NCBI GenBank assembly: GCA_015146655.1
Contig: VKHL01000053.1
Location: 24,468-88,467 of the forward strand
Source: Ochromonas danica
Lineage: Eukaryota; Sar; Chrysophyceae; Chromulinales; Chromulinaceae
Direction: 5' to 3'
DNA length: 64,000 bases
Shown: piece by piece, positions 45,194 to 56,597 of the stretch
How the letters are laid out: each line of letters opens with the position of its first letter
Numbering within the stretch: position 1 is the stretch's first letter
Notes under the pieces: model-generated
The model's input: only the letters and a program-made list of their open reading frames with translations
The model's database searches: none
What the model was told of the DNA's origin: nothing
Made by a program: the position numbers and the translations under genes

Positions 45194-46579
45194 ATGGCAA
45201 GAAGAAGAACAACAACAAACATATTCATATTCATCCCTAGTGCTATCTATCTAACCTTTCTCTTTCTTCTTGTTAGTCTTCCTATGATGTTAAGTTTTAT
45301 CCCATCATTTCTTCTTTTCTCTTCTCGTCGTGTTCTTGTTGGTCATCATCATCGATTTCATCGATTTCTTGCTTCATCAGCCAGTAGTAGTAGTAGTAGT
45401 GTTAGAGGAAGAAGAACTAGTCGTTCAGCTGCTAGTTTAGACACTGTGACAGGATCAGCAGCTGATCCTATACTTGATCCTCTGGCTGTCTCTTCTCTTC
45501 TCACTTCTTTGTCTACTCCTAACACAACAACAACACCGACCACTAACAACACCACTGCCACTACTACTACTAGAAGGAGGAAGACCAAGGAGGTAATAGC
45601 AGACACTACTACTACTACAGCTACCCCTCTGATCATTACCCCTTCTGAAGAGGAATTATCAATGGATTTTGGTAAATCTTTTCAACTTCCAGAATTAGAA
45701 ATTGAAACACAATTAGAACAAGAGAATCGACATGAATTAGATCAAGATGTTACTTTTGATGTGAATGATCATATTTATTATTATCGTCAATTACCTATAC
45801 GATTCTCTGTTACAGAGTTATTAAAAGGTTATTTTGAAGAATTTGAACCATTTATTATGGCAGAAAGAATGATGAAAAGTAAAAATTGGCCACGTGATGG
45901 ATATATTCATACAAATGGTATACCTTATACTATGAATGAAATCATAGAGAAATGGGAACATACATCACTCTATGCTAGAAATCGTGGTACTTGGATGCAT
46001 TATCTATTTGAATGTATTATTAATCATGTTAATCTACCAATAGGATGGGAAGAATCATCTGATGTTATCTTATTTAAAAAATTTCAAAAGGAATTCTTAA
46101 AGAAACATCATATTCAACCTTATCGTACAGAATGGCGTATTGTTGCACCTGATCTATCATTAGGTGGTAGTATTGATTTCTTAGGAAAGAAGATTCATCC
46201 TCAAACAGGTGAAATCTCATATATCATCTTAGATTGGAAGAGAAGTAATTTCCATATACGTAATAATGCTGATACTTCATTATATGCTGGGAAAGCATAT
46301 ATTAAATCATCTTATGGAAAAGTTGGTAAATACCCTTTAAAACATTTGAAAGATAATAATACAGTGAAATATAACCTTCAACTTAATATCTATCGTTATA
46401 TCCTAAAACATTATTATCATATCAATGTAGAAGAAATGGGAATTGTTGCTTTTCCTCCTGATATTGGAGAATATCATTATCTTCCTGTTCCAAATATGGA
46501 AAAGGAAATGAAACTTCTTTTCGAACATTTCAAACGTAAATGTTCTACTGGAGGAGATATTGATATGCCAATTGACTGA
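45194..46579 (+). CDS. PD-(D/E)XK nuclease, Cas4/MGME1/giant-virus-like
   Basis: The single exon encodes 461 residues from ATG 45194. The N-terminal 155 residues hold a hydrophobic segment (IFIPSAIYLTFLFLLVSLPM), Arg-rich stretches and long Ser/Thr runs, possibly organelle targeting or a membrane anchor. The catalytic domain follows: GTWMHYLFE (His269), RTEWRI (Glu313), GGSIDF (Asp328), ILDWKRS (Asp347, Lys349) and YNLQLNIYR (Gln396, Tyr400). These are the H, E, D, D-x-K and Q-xxx-Y residues of the RecB/AddB/Cas4 nuclease group. The DWKRS...YxLQLNIYR layout is shared with nucleases of large DNA viruses and protists. MGME1 is a related mitochondrial exonuclease. Expected activity is metal-dependent cleavage of DNA ends. 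The 3' end faces the SNM1 gene, with 52 bases between the stops. Confidence 0.85.
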   Translation: MARRRTTTNIFIFIPSAIYLTFLFLLVSLPMMLSFIPSFLLFSSRRVLVGHHHRFHRFLASSASSSSSSVRGRRTSRSAASLDTVTGSAADPILDPLAVSSLLTSLSTPNTTTTPTTNNTTATTTTRRRKTKEVIADTTTTTATPLIITPSEEELSMDFGKSFQLPELEIETQLEQENRHELDQDVTFDVNDHIYYYRQLPIRFSVTELLKGYFEEFEPFIMAERMMKSKNWPRDGYIHTNGIPYTMNEIIEKWEHTSLYARNRGTWMHYLFECIINHVNLPIGWEESSDVILFKKFQKEFLKKHHIQPYRTEWRIVAPDLSLGGSIDFLGKKIHPQTGEISYIILDWKRSNFHIRNNADTSLYAGKAYIKSSYGKVGKYPLKHLKDNNTVKYNLQLNIYRYILKHYYHINVEEMGIVAFPPDIGEYHYLPVPNMEKEMKLLFEHFKRKCSTGGDIDMPID

Positions 46580-46631
46580 TGAAATGTAATATGAAGGGGG
46601 GGGGGTAGCAAGACAAGATTCTCTTTTGATA

Positions 46632-49080
46632 TCATCCCAATGGATCTACACTTTCCCTTGAATTAGAAGAAGAAGAGGTTGGTTGATAGATTCCTGAAGC
46701 CTCTCTTAAAAGTTGTAACTGTGTAGTAACTTTATCTGCTTGTGTGTTTACAGTGGGTACAACTCGCAGAGGTCTGTATATAGAATAGCATAACATAACA
46801 TAACATTACATTGTAAGATAGTCAGTTGGTACGGTATGGTAGATATTGATATTACCTGAAAACTTGAATGAATCGTACTAACTCTTTGAAACTTGAATGT
46901 TCTGAATAAGGAGCTGCATAGATAACATTTGAACCTTTCCTTCGAATAGTTATACCACCATCACCTTGTGCACTCTCTCCTCCTCGGACCTTCCCTCGTG
47001 AACCTTTACTATGTGTCCAACCTGTAGGTTGAATAGCAACTACTCGACGACAACCTTGTTTCTTAGCAAGCAAAGCAGGCATAGCATTGAATGAGAGTTG
47101 ATGCATACCTACTACCCATAGATTGGTTACATTACAATCTGTAGTAAGTAACGTCATCTCTTCCATAGGCCAATCATAACATAACATTGTCTTCCAACGT
47201 GTCTTATCCACAAAGATACGTTGTCCAAATGCTTTAGCAATTGTCATGAAAACACGTTCTTTACCAATAGTATAAGCACCAAAGAGAAAAAGAGTATGTT
47301 CACGATCTATTTCTTGTAAGAGAAGTTGTAACAGATTATGAATGACTTCATCTTGTGGTGGGAAGGCATAAGAAGCATCACAATAGGTTGTATCTAGATA
47401 GACTGTCAACGCGTTATGAATACGTGTTGATGATGATGAAGTAAGAAGATGACGAAGAGATGGAGAACTAGCTAACATTTTCTTTTCATCAAAACGAAAA
47501 TCTCCAGTATGAAATATATAATGACGATTAGTTGGTAGATAGAAGAGAAAGCAAACAGATCCAGGACAATGATTAGCATCAATGAGTGTCACTTCGATAT
47601 CTTGTCCTCCCACTGCAATAACATACTATCATATCATCAAAAACAGTACAGCAAGCGTTAGAGAGCAGAGGTGAAGTGTAGTAGTAGAAGTAGAAGAAGT
47701 GAATGAATGAACGAAACTAGATACCTTTGTCTCCAGACTCAATGCTACAAGGTGAGCAGAGGAAACACCTAATCTCAACTTAACCAATGCTGCTGTCACT
47801 GCTGAACAGTAAATCTTCCCTATACGTACACAACCATCCATCACCACATACTGTAATCACCTCTGTGGTACTACTACTACTGTAGGTGTAATTTACATAC
47901 CTGAATTAAACTTTGCAGTGAGTCCTTGTGTATGATCGGAATGGAAATGAGTGAGGAAGTAACAATCCGACAACAGTGTATGAGCATATTGGAAGCCATC
48001 TACCACAATAGGATGAGTCATATTCCCCATTTGAATCTTCTTATAAGCGGGAGCATGGCTACTACCAGTCGCACTTCCTCCACTACTTGACAACGAAGCA
48101 GACCAGCCCATACTACGAGACCGCTTTCCACCACCACCTCCTGACACCTTTCCCTCATCTTTCGTAGGTCGTTTAGAAGAGGATGAAGACGAGTTAGTAG
48201 TATGGTCAAGCAAGGTCCCAGTAGACTTTGATCGATTGATAGTAGTACCATTAGTTGTAGAAGAGGGAAACATTCCACGAAGTTGGCTTTGTTGTTTTGA
48301 AGCTTGCATTAGCATTGCTAATGCATTACGAGGCTCTGTTGACACAGTGGTAGAGGTCGGGATATCAATAGCCTCGTGGCCATCATCATCATCATCTGCT
48401 TTCTCTTCATTCATCTGCTCTTCACGAGTGGGAGCTAGTAGGCGAAGGAGCTGACGAGTGGATAGTGCATGTTCTCTACCACATCGTTTAAGATGCCAAC
48501 ATCGACTTAGTAATCGTCTACCACTCAAGTCAAGATCACAGACTACACAGTAGAAGAGTTTGCCACGTAGTCCATAGTCAGAAGGACAGGAAGAGGAAGT
48601 GTTGGTAGTGGTGTTGGTTGTGGTGGTGGTGTTGATACTGTCAGTGTTTGACTGATCGGGAGGAGTGTGAGAGGAAGATGAGGCAGGAGTGAAGCGGTCT
48701 AGACAGTGTCGAATGTGTTCTTCTTGTTGTTGTGCAGAGAGACCAACTAGATGGTCTTCACAAACCACACACCTCATAATAGCTTCTTCTTCTTCTTCAT
48801 CATCATCCTCATCATCATTGTTGTCATCTAGCAACACCACCACAGACTCCTTCTCTTCTTCTTCTTGTTCTTCTTCATTGTCATCTAATATCAAATCAAT
48901 CACCTCAAGAGATGATGATGGTAAAGATTTGACAGGTGGTGGTACCACACTATTTGTCTGAGATACTCTGCTTGATGAAGCGGAAGAGATCTTGGTCACA
49001 TAAAACCTCTTCATCTTCTCTCTTCTCTTATCATCCAATTCATTCGAATTCCGAACAATCCCACCGTCGCGTTTCTTCAT
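46632..49080 (-). CDS. SNM1: SNM1/PSO2-type DNA cross-link repair nuclease
   Basis: Four exons (49080-47901, 47819-47725, 47625-46856, 46773-46632) join to 728 residues. The N-terminal part has two SUMO-interaction-like motifs (VIDLILDD and VVVLLDD, each followed by acidic runs). A UBZ4-like ubiquitin-binding zinc finger follows (C104, C107, H122, C126), and then a second C-C-H-C finger (C178, C181, H196, C200). The metallo-beta-lactamase/beta-CASP nuclease follows a Ser/Lys-rich linker. It has HFHSDH (H378, H380, D382, H383) split from IYCSAVTAAL by an intron, then DANHCPGS and HTGDFRF. It ends near RPLRVVPTVN, the family's C-terminal signature. Such 5'-3' exonucleases trim DNA at interstrand cross-links. 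The UBZ and SIM-like motifs fit recruitment by ubiquitinated or sumoylated repair factors. Confidence 0.93.
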
Positions 49081-49599
49081 CGAAATAATCGGGTTTATTG
49101 GATAAATCCCCCTTCTTTTGGGCCACACCTCCAACAGACAACCCTGCTATTAGACTTTTATAATGCAAAACCTTCAGTTTGAAATCAAATAATGCGGTTT
49201 TGAGGGTGAGGGGTGTTTGATGGTGGAAAGTGGAAAATGATCCTCAAAACCGCATTATTTGATTTCAAATTGAAGGTTTTGCATTATAAAAGTCTAATGT
49301 CAGGGTTTCTTTGTTGGACCTTGATCAAAACAATCGCGTTTCCAGAATACGCACACCTACTAACCTTACCCTTTCGGATTCTGCCGAATTGTCACAGTAC
49401 AGAGTAAAGGGAGTCCAAATAGTATAGGGAATTCAAATAGTATGGGGTTCATCACTGTGCTGTTTAAATAGTATCAATGATGCAATTCGGCACAATTCAA
49501 GCACTTCATCTTGACTCTGTCTGATGAAAAGCCGTATTTGGTGCTTTCTAAGTCCATCTTTGTGCCAGCAGAAGAAAACATTCCATTCTACAGTAGTGG
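49081..49599. other. Intergenic with a long hairpin
   Basis: Contains a 57-base inverted repeat (49149-49205 and 49242-49298). A short open frame upstream of 49600 (around 49510-49600, LVLSKSIFVPAEENIPFY) could be a lost or shifted N-terminal part of the next gene, but shows no clear likeness to the array proteins' N-terminus. Confidence 0.5.
49149..49298. repeat. 57-bp inverted repeat, one mismatch
   Basis: The arms are 49149-49205 and 49242-49298 with a 36-base loop; one G/A mismatch was found by eye. The arms begin ATTAGACTTTTATAATGCAA. Located about 70 bases upstream of the SNM1 start codon; it looks like a MITE-type hairpin. Confidence 0.85.
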
Positions 49600-51060
49600 G
49601 TGAGTCTTTCTGATGATGAAATGAGAATGTTCTCTATGTGGCTGGTGAATCGCAAGGTATTGTGTGTGGAAGAGTTTCCTGTTAGTGTGAGTGTTTTAGA
49701 AGATCTTGTGGGAGGAGGATTGGACATCATGGAATCCTACTGTCCTGCTCTTCGATCTATTAAGATCGATACAAGCACAGCATTTTATCTCTGTAAGGAA
49801 GATCAATTGAAGAGCAATCTGTCAGTCTTCTTGAGTCATTGTCATAATCTAGAAGGAGTGACAGTATGGATAAATACAGACAGAAAGCAAGCTAACCAGG
49901 TTGGTGATGTAGTGATGGAAGTATTGGTAGAGAAGTTGAGAGAGAATTCTCTGGTCAAATTCTCTCTACAAGATATCGAAAGCTATGAAGAATGTCATGT
50001 GATGGTATCAAACCTCCTCCAAAAGCATGCCTCCAGCTTACGAGATCTCCATATTTCAATCGTAGATGGAATGGGAATAGATTTAATCATATCCACTCTC
50101 ATCGAAAATAGGATTCGTCTGAGAGGGCTGAATGTCTATATAAAATGTGAGTCTATGCAGAAAATGAATTATTTGGTGTCTTATATCTCATTAACAGGAG
50201 AATTGTTGGAGATCGTGAAGGTTGCATTCGGTGTTGAGGGATATCCTGTCATAGATGATTTAGTTGTTGCATTGTGCAAATCCTGTCCAAAGTTGATTAA
50301 CTTGGTAATCTCCCATAGTAGTATGTGCAGCGCGGAGAATCTGCTTCATCTCTTTGAACAATGTCCACATCTCCAGGATGTGGTTATTGATGAATTTATA
50401 CAGACGTGCAATGAGGACAGCTCTGTGACTATTGAGGTGGAAGGTTCTAATGATGACTGGGCTGTGTGCTTGTCTCATATATTGAGAAGAAGACAGTACA
50501 AGCAAGTGACTTTAATACTGAACAGTGACTACTATATGCCAGTTGGGATTCTGAAGCCTTTATTAGAACCCTATCAGATTACCTTCTTGCACGCCACATC
50601 TGAGGCCTGTTTGATCTCTTTACTGCGAGATCTTCCCCATTTGAACTGTTTGGATTTGTGGCATTTCAATGCCAATAAGTTCACTGATGCTACTTTGGCA
50701 GCCCTTATGGAGCATGCGAAGAGTCTGACAAAGTTGCATGTATCATGTTATAAGCCCAGTTTACTCAATTTTTCTGATACGATGCTGCCTGAGTTGATCA
50801 AAAGCTGTGAGTTGATTGAGAGTTTAGTCCTAGGATGTTGCGGATTGGAGAGTCTTGTAGCAGTATCGAAGCATTCTTGTCTAAGCGAAGTTAATCTCAT
50901 TACTTCTGAGAGTGTTTCGGATGAGATGTTGGATGAATTGCTACTGGATGAGAAGGTGAAATGGCCTTCTACTCTAAAAGAAGGTCGTATCATATCATAT
51001 TCTCCAGGACTACTCTATAGTTTCGATAGAGAATCTCATAACTGGACCAAACAGTGTTAA
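49600..51060 (+). CDS. Divergent leucine-rich relative of the array proteins, N-terminus missing
   Basis: The open frame encodes up to 486 residues. WLVNRKVLCVEEFPVSVSVL and YCPALRSIKID align with WLGSRNIFLVEDFPV and YCPSLRSIDID of the array. Later blocks also match (KHASSLRDLHIS, TFLHATSEACLISLLRDLPH, ATLAALMEHAKSLTKLHV). The F-box-like first 90 residues are absent. The frame begins with GTG after a TAG at 49594. The first ATG is at 49621, within the aligned region. It may therefore be a 5'-truncated gene, or have an upstream exon I cannot identify. The body is intact over about 480 codons, which suggests it was under constraint until recently. It lies on the plus strand 17 kb from the array. 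Confidence 0.65.
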   Translation: MSLSDDEMRMFSMWLVNRKVLCVEEFPVSVSVLEDLVGGGLDIMESYCPALRSIKIDTSTAFYLCKEDQLKSNLSVFLSHCHNLEGVTVWINTDRKQANQVGDVVMEVLVEKLRENSLVKFSLQDIESYEECHVMVSNLLQKHASSLRDLHISIVDGMGIDLIISTLIENRIRLRGLNVYIKCESMQKMNYLVSYISLTGELLEIVKVAFGVEGYPVIDDLVVALCKSCPKLINLVISHSSMCSAENLLHLFEQCPHLQDVVIDEFIQTCNEDSSVTIEVEGSNDDWAVCLSHILRRRQYKQVTLILNSDYYMPVGILKPLLEPYQITFLHATSEACLISLLRDLPHLNCLDLWHFNANKFTDATLAALMEHAKSLTKLHVSCYKPSLLNFSDTMLPELIKSCELIESLVLGCCGLESLVAVSKHSCLSEVNLITSESVSDEMLDELLLDEKVKWPSTLKEGRIISYSPGLLYSFDRESHNWTKQC

Positions 51061-51797
51061 AAGTGATAAGATTGATGGATCAACTAGAACATATCTGAGT
51101 GTGTCTAGGCACTGTGTCTGTGATGATAGGGATAACACAGTAACGATAGGAAGTGTTATAACATCCTCATTGGTTATCATTCATGATGATCCTGTATTCT
51201 TCTGATCTGGCTTCTGAGGAGAATGAAAGAACATTCACCTTCATCACTGACAGCGAGAATTGGTTTTCAATGCTCAGTTATGTGCAATAGTTGGCACTAG
51301 CTCATTCCGAATGGACTTATGGAAGCAACCAATGCCACATTACGGAGGAAAGGTAACGAGCAGTGAGCAGCTGACAACTGGTAGACTTCTTTGTAGTTTA
51401 GTCTAGTCTGGTCAAGTGGAGCAGTTATCACACACAAGGAGAAGCCAGCTGAGAAGTCAACCCTGATGTGACCAAGTCAAGCCAGCGCGAGTACTTGTTC
51501 TTGGACAAGGTGTTTCGGGTGACACGACGGGTGCAAACTACAATTTTGCTTTGCATCATGCCAAGAGCTCTCATGATAACAGCAAAGTAATCGCTTTAAG
51601 GTTTTTACTGATAGTATCATAACAAGATAGTATACCATCTTATTAGATTCGTATAAGAAGCAAATAAGGGTATGAAAATACCAAGAGTTCCAATGGATGA
51701 TGTCAGATGCAAGTGATGTCAAAAGCTAATCTGTAGGTTTAGTTGTTGTTCGCACAGGATGATGAAGAATCAAATTCAATGATTCAGATATTCAGGT
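51061..51797. other. Intergenic, nothing recognised
   Basis: Convergent 3' flanks of the divergent leucine-rich gene and the hydrolase gene. I see no coding frame with support. Confidence 0.4.
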
Positions 51798-52703
51798 TTA
51801 AGCACAAGGACCATTCTTCTTGGAGATACATTGTTTGTGAAGACTATTGGCATAGGCCACGATGCTCTCACCCTGGAGGAAGCGGCGGATACTGTCACCT
51901 ACATTGTTCCAAGCTGTTGGTGCCACTTTCTCGTCGAAGCAATGTAAAGGTCCAAAGCCGCATCCAGCATTGGAATAGATGCAGTGGCCACTCTTGGAGT
52001 CATTGAACGAGATGAGGTGGTGGACCACCCCCGTAGAGGAAGTGGCAGGACTGCGAGCATTGGCATAGAATCCAACACCAGAGTCCGAGTAGTGCGCAAG
52101 CACATTTACACAAGTATCCCAGAATTCTTTGCCCCAAACCAAAGATGGAATGCGAAGCTGTAGTCCAGGGTTGCGAGAGATGGACTTATCGGCAACCGGA
52201 TCAACACCAATATAACCCTGGAACTTGATTTCAGGGTAGAATTTCTTCCTCTTTGGTGCGGAGGTCTCGGTGTTGTACAAGGCCTGGGCAGCGGCCATAC
52301 CCGAGGCAGAGTGACCGCCAACATACCATTGCAAGCCTTCCGCCTTCACATTGAATTTCGTCTTTAACCAGTCAAAGATACCATTTACTGCATTGACAAA
52401 TAGGTCAGGATCTCTCTTATCAATCCAGTTCAGATTGTGGTCCAGGATTGCAACAAGGATATTGGGGATTTTGTTGAGGATGTTGTTGGCCAGAGAGGAA
52501 TAGTCGCTGACTTGCATTGCAGTTCCAACGCCCAGCACAACAATCTGCTTCGCCTCTTTGACGTCGACACGGCTGTAGATATTGAATGCACTGGTCTTGT
52601 TGACGTACTCGATAGCTTTGGCGGGATCAGGTAATGCATCAACAGGTGCAGCAGTCAAGGCAAGGAAAAAGAAGAAGCAAATCACTACAGTCGAACAAAG
52701 CAT
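51798..52703 (-). CDS. Secreted alpha/beta hydrolase
   Basis: A single exon encodes 301 residues from ATG 52703. A signal peptide (MLCSTVVICFFFFLALTAAP) is followed by an alpha/beta-hydrolase core. It has strand KQIVVLGVG, then YVGGHSASGMAAAQAL with likely nucleophile Ser132, an elbow of GHSAS rather than the usual GxSxG. An acid-strand candidate is GYIGVDPVAD, and a catalytic His candidate lies near HHLISFNDSKSGHCIY. Pairs of late cysteines (C246-C291 region) fit an extracellular protein. Substrate is unknown; lipase, esterase or chlorophyllase-like dienelactone-hydrolase relatives are possible. The longer frame upstream of this Met begins with TTG and is not used. Confidence 0.75.
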   Translation of the reverse strand: MLCSTVVICFFFFLALTAAPVDALPDPAKAIEYVNKTSAFNIYSRVDVKEAKQIVVLGVGTAMQVSDYSSLANNILNKIPNILVAILDHNLNWIDKRDPDLFVNAVNGIFDWLKTKFNVKAEGLQWYVGGHSASGMAAAQALYNTETSAPKRKKFYPEIKFQGYIGVDPVADKSISRNPGLQLRIPSLVWGKEFWDTCVNVLAHYSDSGVGFYANARSPATSSTGVVHHLISFNDSKSGHCIYSNAGCGFGPLHCFDEKVAPTAWNNVGDSIRRFLQGESIVAYANSLHKQCISKKNGPCA

Positions 52704-54985
52704 GGTCTTCTTGGTGTACACCTCTATTGAGGATAACAATGAAATGTCCTGGGTGAAGGAGCTCTGGGATCTTCTTCTGACAGAACATCAACGTCCCAAC
52801 GAGAGGAATTCCATGGAATTATTCCATGGCATTGATTGCTACCTTGCGTGGGGTGCAAAGCCCAACCGCTCATCATCAGATCTTTCCTTTCTTTTTGAAA
52901 AGAAGAAGAAGAAGAAAAAGAGTGAAGTCTCTGTAAATGATGACCCTTCCTATGATAGATAACTTAGCCAAGTATGATAGTGGTGCCCTACTCTCCACTT
53001 CCAACCATGATCTTAAAAAATGACAGAGACCCACCTTGATGGAAATGAGTCATTGTTTATTGAACTTCACTTCTTCTTCTTCTTTGACTTTTCTTTAGGA
53101 TAGGTTTTGGATCTGTATGGGGATAGAGGAAGTACTGAGTGACAGATTGAAGGAATTTGTTCTAGGAGGGCGTATCTTTTCATTTCTTTCTGCTCTTTCT
53201 TCTTCCTCTCTTACCTCTTCTTTTCTAGTCTATTTCTGCTTTTGTTTCTTCTTCTTCTTCTTCTCTTTCTTCTTCTTCTTCTTCTATTGCTTCTTTCTCG
53301 TCTCTATTATCAGAAGGTTATCATCTCCTAATAAGAGTGCCAATGAAAACAAACCCACCATAGGTCATCACCTGAACCTGAACCTGAGAGAACACCTCTG
53401 AGGTAGAGATCTTTTCAGTTTTCGACCTTAAGAGGATTTGCTCAATGCAGACTAATTGGAACGGATAGTTGATGGTGTCTCTTGAGGATATGGTATCTTC
53501 AGTTTTCTTTTTCATTTCTCTCCTAGGAGAGTGATGAGCAAATAGAATGGAGAAGGAATCCATTAAGAGGAATAAGGAAATGGTTGAAGAGAATAGGAAT
53601 AGGAATAGGGGTGGAGATAGAAATAGGAAGGAAGAGAGTAAGGCTAAGAGGAAGAGGTAGTGGTGGTAAGAGAAGGAAGTCTTCCTATGGATGATGATCT
53701 TCTACCTTGTCATGTGCTTTCTAATTGTGTTTGTTTGTGTGTATATGTTATCCCCATCTCTGTTATATTGTATGTCATTTGTCCTTGTCTGTCTGTATGA
53801 AATCCGTTTATTTTCCTTCTTATTCTTATTCTTTGTGCTAATCATCGCGCGGTGATGTCACATGAGGCAGAGGTTAAGATTAGACTGTAATCAAGAGAAG
53901 GTTTACTTTTGGGGTTTTCCTTCTCTTGAGGTCTAATAATGCTCATACCAACGAAGGGGGACTGAGCGCTATTGTTATATTCTTCTTTGTTGTTGCTGTA
54001 TAGCTGCTATGCTCTGTGTACTTGTGTGGTATGTATGTGTGTAAGTGTGGCTATGATAGATGTCTTTGTTTGTGAGATGGCGAACAATAAAATAGTTGTG
54101 GTGATCCTCCTCTATTCCTGTATTTGATCTATTTCTTGTTGTGCATTGTGATTGTGTGGATGTAGTGTGTATGGGTGTGAATGATTTGTATAATCTGAAA
54201 TGGCGAGCAACTAAAATAGACTAGTTGTGCTGATCCTCCTCTATTGCTGTGCTTTGTCTCCTTGATGTGTATTGTTGTAGTGTGTGTTGTTCGAGGATAT
54301 GGTATCTTCTGTTCTATTTCTCATCCCTCTCCTACCGAGATTCGGAATCTATGCCAGCTGGCACAGCAATGCTCACACTGTATTAGAGAGTAGCGCGTTC
54401 AAGGATGGTCTGGCAGCGTACTATAGCTGCGCTAGAGCCAGTGACAACTACCTCAAGTGTGGTAATACCTCAGATGTGTTGGTGAGGATTCGATTGCACA
54501 TGACCATCCTTGAACGATTGAGTAATTCACATTGACTTCTCAACTATGGAAGAAAAGGGTGTTCAAATACTGGTTGTGTAAGCTTTTGGCATTCACCACT
54601 CACAGAAATCAAAGGGTACGAAAATCAAAAGTCTCTAAATGGTAGACCAGGTCGACGTCCAAAACATTTATGACGACGATGATGGGATTGTTGAAATGCT
54701 TTCTTCGATGCGCATTTTCCACACTACATGTTAAGTGTGGTTTCTAGGCTTTGGAGTAGTACACCAGTGCAGAACCCGCACAGTACAACATATAGTGGAT
54801 GCTATGTATGATTTATAGTGGTTTACATCAGCTAGGCCATTGATCGGCTTGAACATCATCCCTATCGTCATCATCGTCATATTCTTCTTGATGCTGAAGT
54901 CGCCCTTGTACTGGATTAGCACGAGGTTAAGGAAGGAAAAATAGAATTGTGCATCATCATTATCATGGGATAGTCCATTCTCTTC
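52704..54985. other. Gene-poor 2.3-kb region with local duplications
   Basis: No convincing gene. Poly-pyrimidine runs lie at 53190-53300 and A/G runs at 53560-53680. A GGAAT palindrome lies near 52805-52828. Two segments recur: GAGGATATGGTATCTTC at about 53485 and 54294, and a phrase around GATCCTCCTCTATT at about 54102 and 54231 with GATGGCGAACAATAAAATAG / AATGGCGAGCAACTAAAATA before it. The small frame at 54299-54535 (78 residues) has no recognisable domain. Confidence 0.5.
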
Positions 54986-56566
54986 CTAGCGTAGTTCCCA
55001 TCCCATTTTCGCTCCTTTTCTTTGGAGAAGTTGCTTGATTTCTTCTGTTGCTGCCATATCCAAAGGAGTTATTCCATCCTGACACAACAATTACAATATG
55101 GTGGACAACCTATCAGCTGTTCCATCATTTCATCAATAATGAATAATTTCATGAAACAAACATGAGGACGAACTCATACATAATCTGCATCATAATGATC
55201 CCACATTAAGACCTACAGTACCTCAGTAACCTTGTTCACATTGACTCGACCATCTGACAGCAAGACCTTCACCGCCTTCACAATACCTTCCCCGCAAGCG
55301 ATATGCAAGGGAGTTAATCCATGCTGTGCATACACATAATACACAAGAAAGACATCATTGGCAATCATAAAGCCACAGCACTACGATCACCAACATGGAC
55401 CATTGCAACTGTGCACTTACTATTGCAACTTTGTTTACATCTACACGATGGTCCGCCATCAAGAGCTTTACTACGTCCACATGACCAGCAAGGCATGCGC
55501 TGTAAAATGCAGTGACATTACCCTAGCACAGCACTAGTAATCAGCCCATACCGCAAGTCCATTTCCATACAAGTCAATATAATTCTCTTATTCACTGACC
55601 TCGCCAACAGGCTGATTAACCTTGATACGGCTGTTTGAAAGCAAGAGCTTCACCATTTCCACATTACCCTTGCTGCATGCTATACATAACGCTGTCACGC
55701 CAGTCTATGAATAGAGACCCATAAAATAAGCACCGATCACAAAGGGTATTATATTATATATATTGAGTTGACATCCTTATCAACTCAAAATAGCTTGCTC
55801 TTTGTTGAACATACAGTATTCAGTGTGTACACTTACAATCCGAGTAGCTTCATTTACATCAAATCGATCATCAGATAGCAATAGCTTCATAACTTCCAAA
55901 TGGCCTTCGTTACAAGTAGCAAATAAAGGAGTCCAATTAACCTATACCAACAGAAGAGTATATAATATTAGCTGGCATATTAATAGAAACAGAGAATTAT
56001 GCTGATAGTACAATCAGCAACCCTCTACAGTATATCTCACACACGTACCTCATTGTCACCCGCATTAACATCCACACGACTGTCTGATAATAACAGCTTC
56101 ACTACTTCTGCATAGCCATAATAGCATGCAATAGCCAGCGGAGTAGTACCTTTCTATGAAAAGGGATAGAAAGCATGAGAAATCAACAGGACAAAACACC
56201 CAACATTCTCAGGATTCATCAAGATTGAGCATCAGTTTATAACATGTTGAGTACAACACTCTCCATCTATCTAGCATACTCACCGTATCAGCCTTGTTCA
56301 CGTTTACACGGCTATCTAACAGGAGTTGTTTGACCACTTCAACATGACCCAGAGAACATGCCCCAAAGAATGGTGTTACTTTCTCCTACATATGAAAACA
56401 GATACAATAACAACAACATAAGAAATATTGCTCTCTTCGACTGATATCACCTACAAAACCTACCGCATCAGGTTTATTGACATCCACACGACTATCTGAC
56501 AGCAAGATCTTCACAACTTCAACATTACCAAAACGACATGCAGCTGAGAATGGTGTACATTTACTC

Positions 56567-56597
<31 letters not shown>

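Noticed and set aside
45194-46579. Nuclease gene as part of an inserted large DNA virus
   Set aside because: Only the nuclease resembles viral proteins; neighbours are ordinary host genes and no capsid or replication gene is present.
52582-52962. 126-aa plus-strand ORF overlapping the hydrolase start
   Set aside because: Mostly antisense to the hydrolase and poly-Lys from an AAG run; no domain or start context.
53117-53401. 94-aa ORF with poly-Phe
   Set aside because: Product of a pyrimidine microsatellite; only the first 20 residues look protein-like.
54284-54535. 83-aa ORF in the gene-poor interval
   Set aside because: Begins in a duplicated non-coding phrase, has no recognisable domain and no family support.
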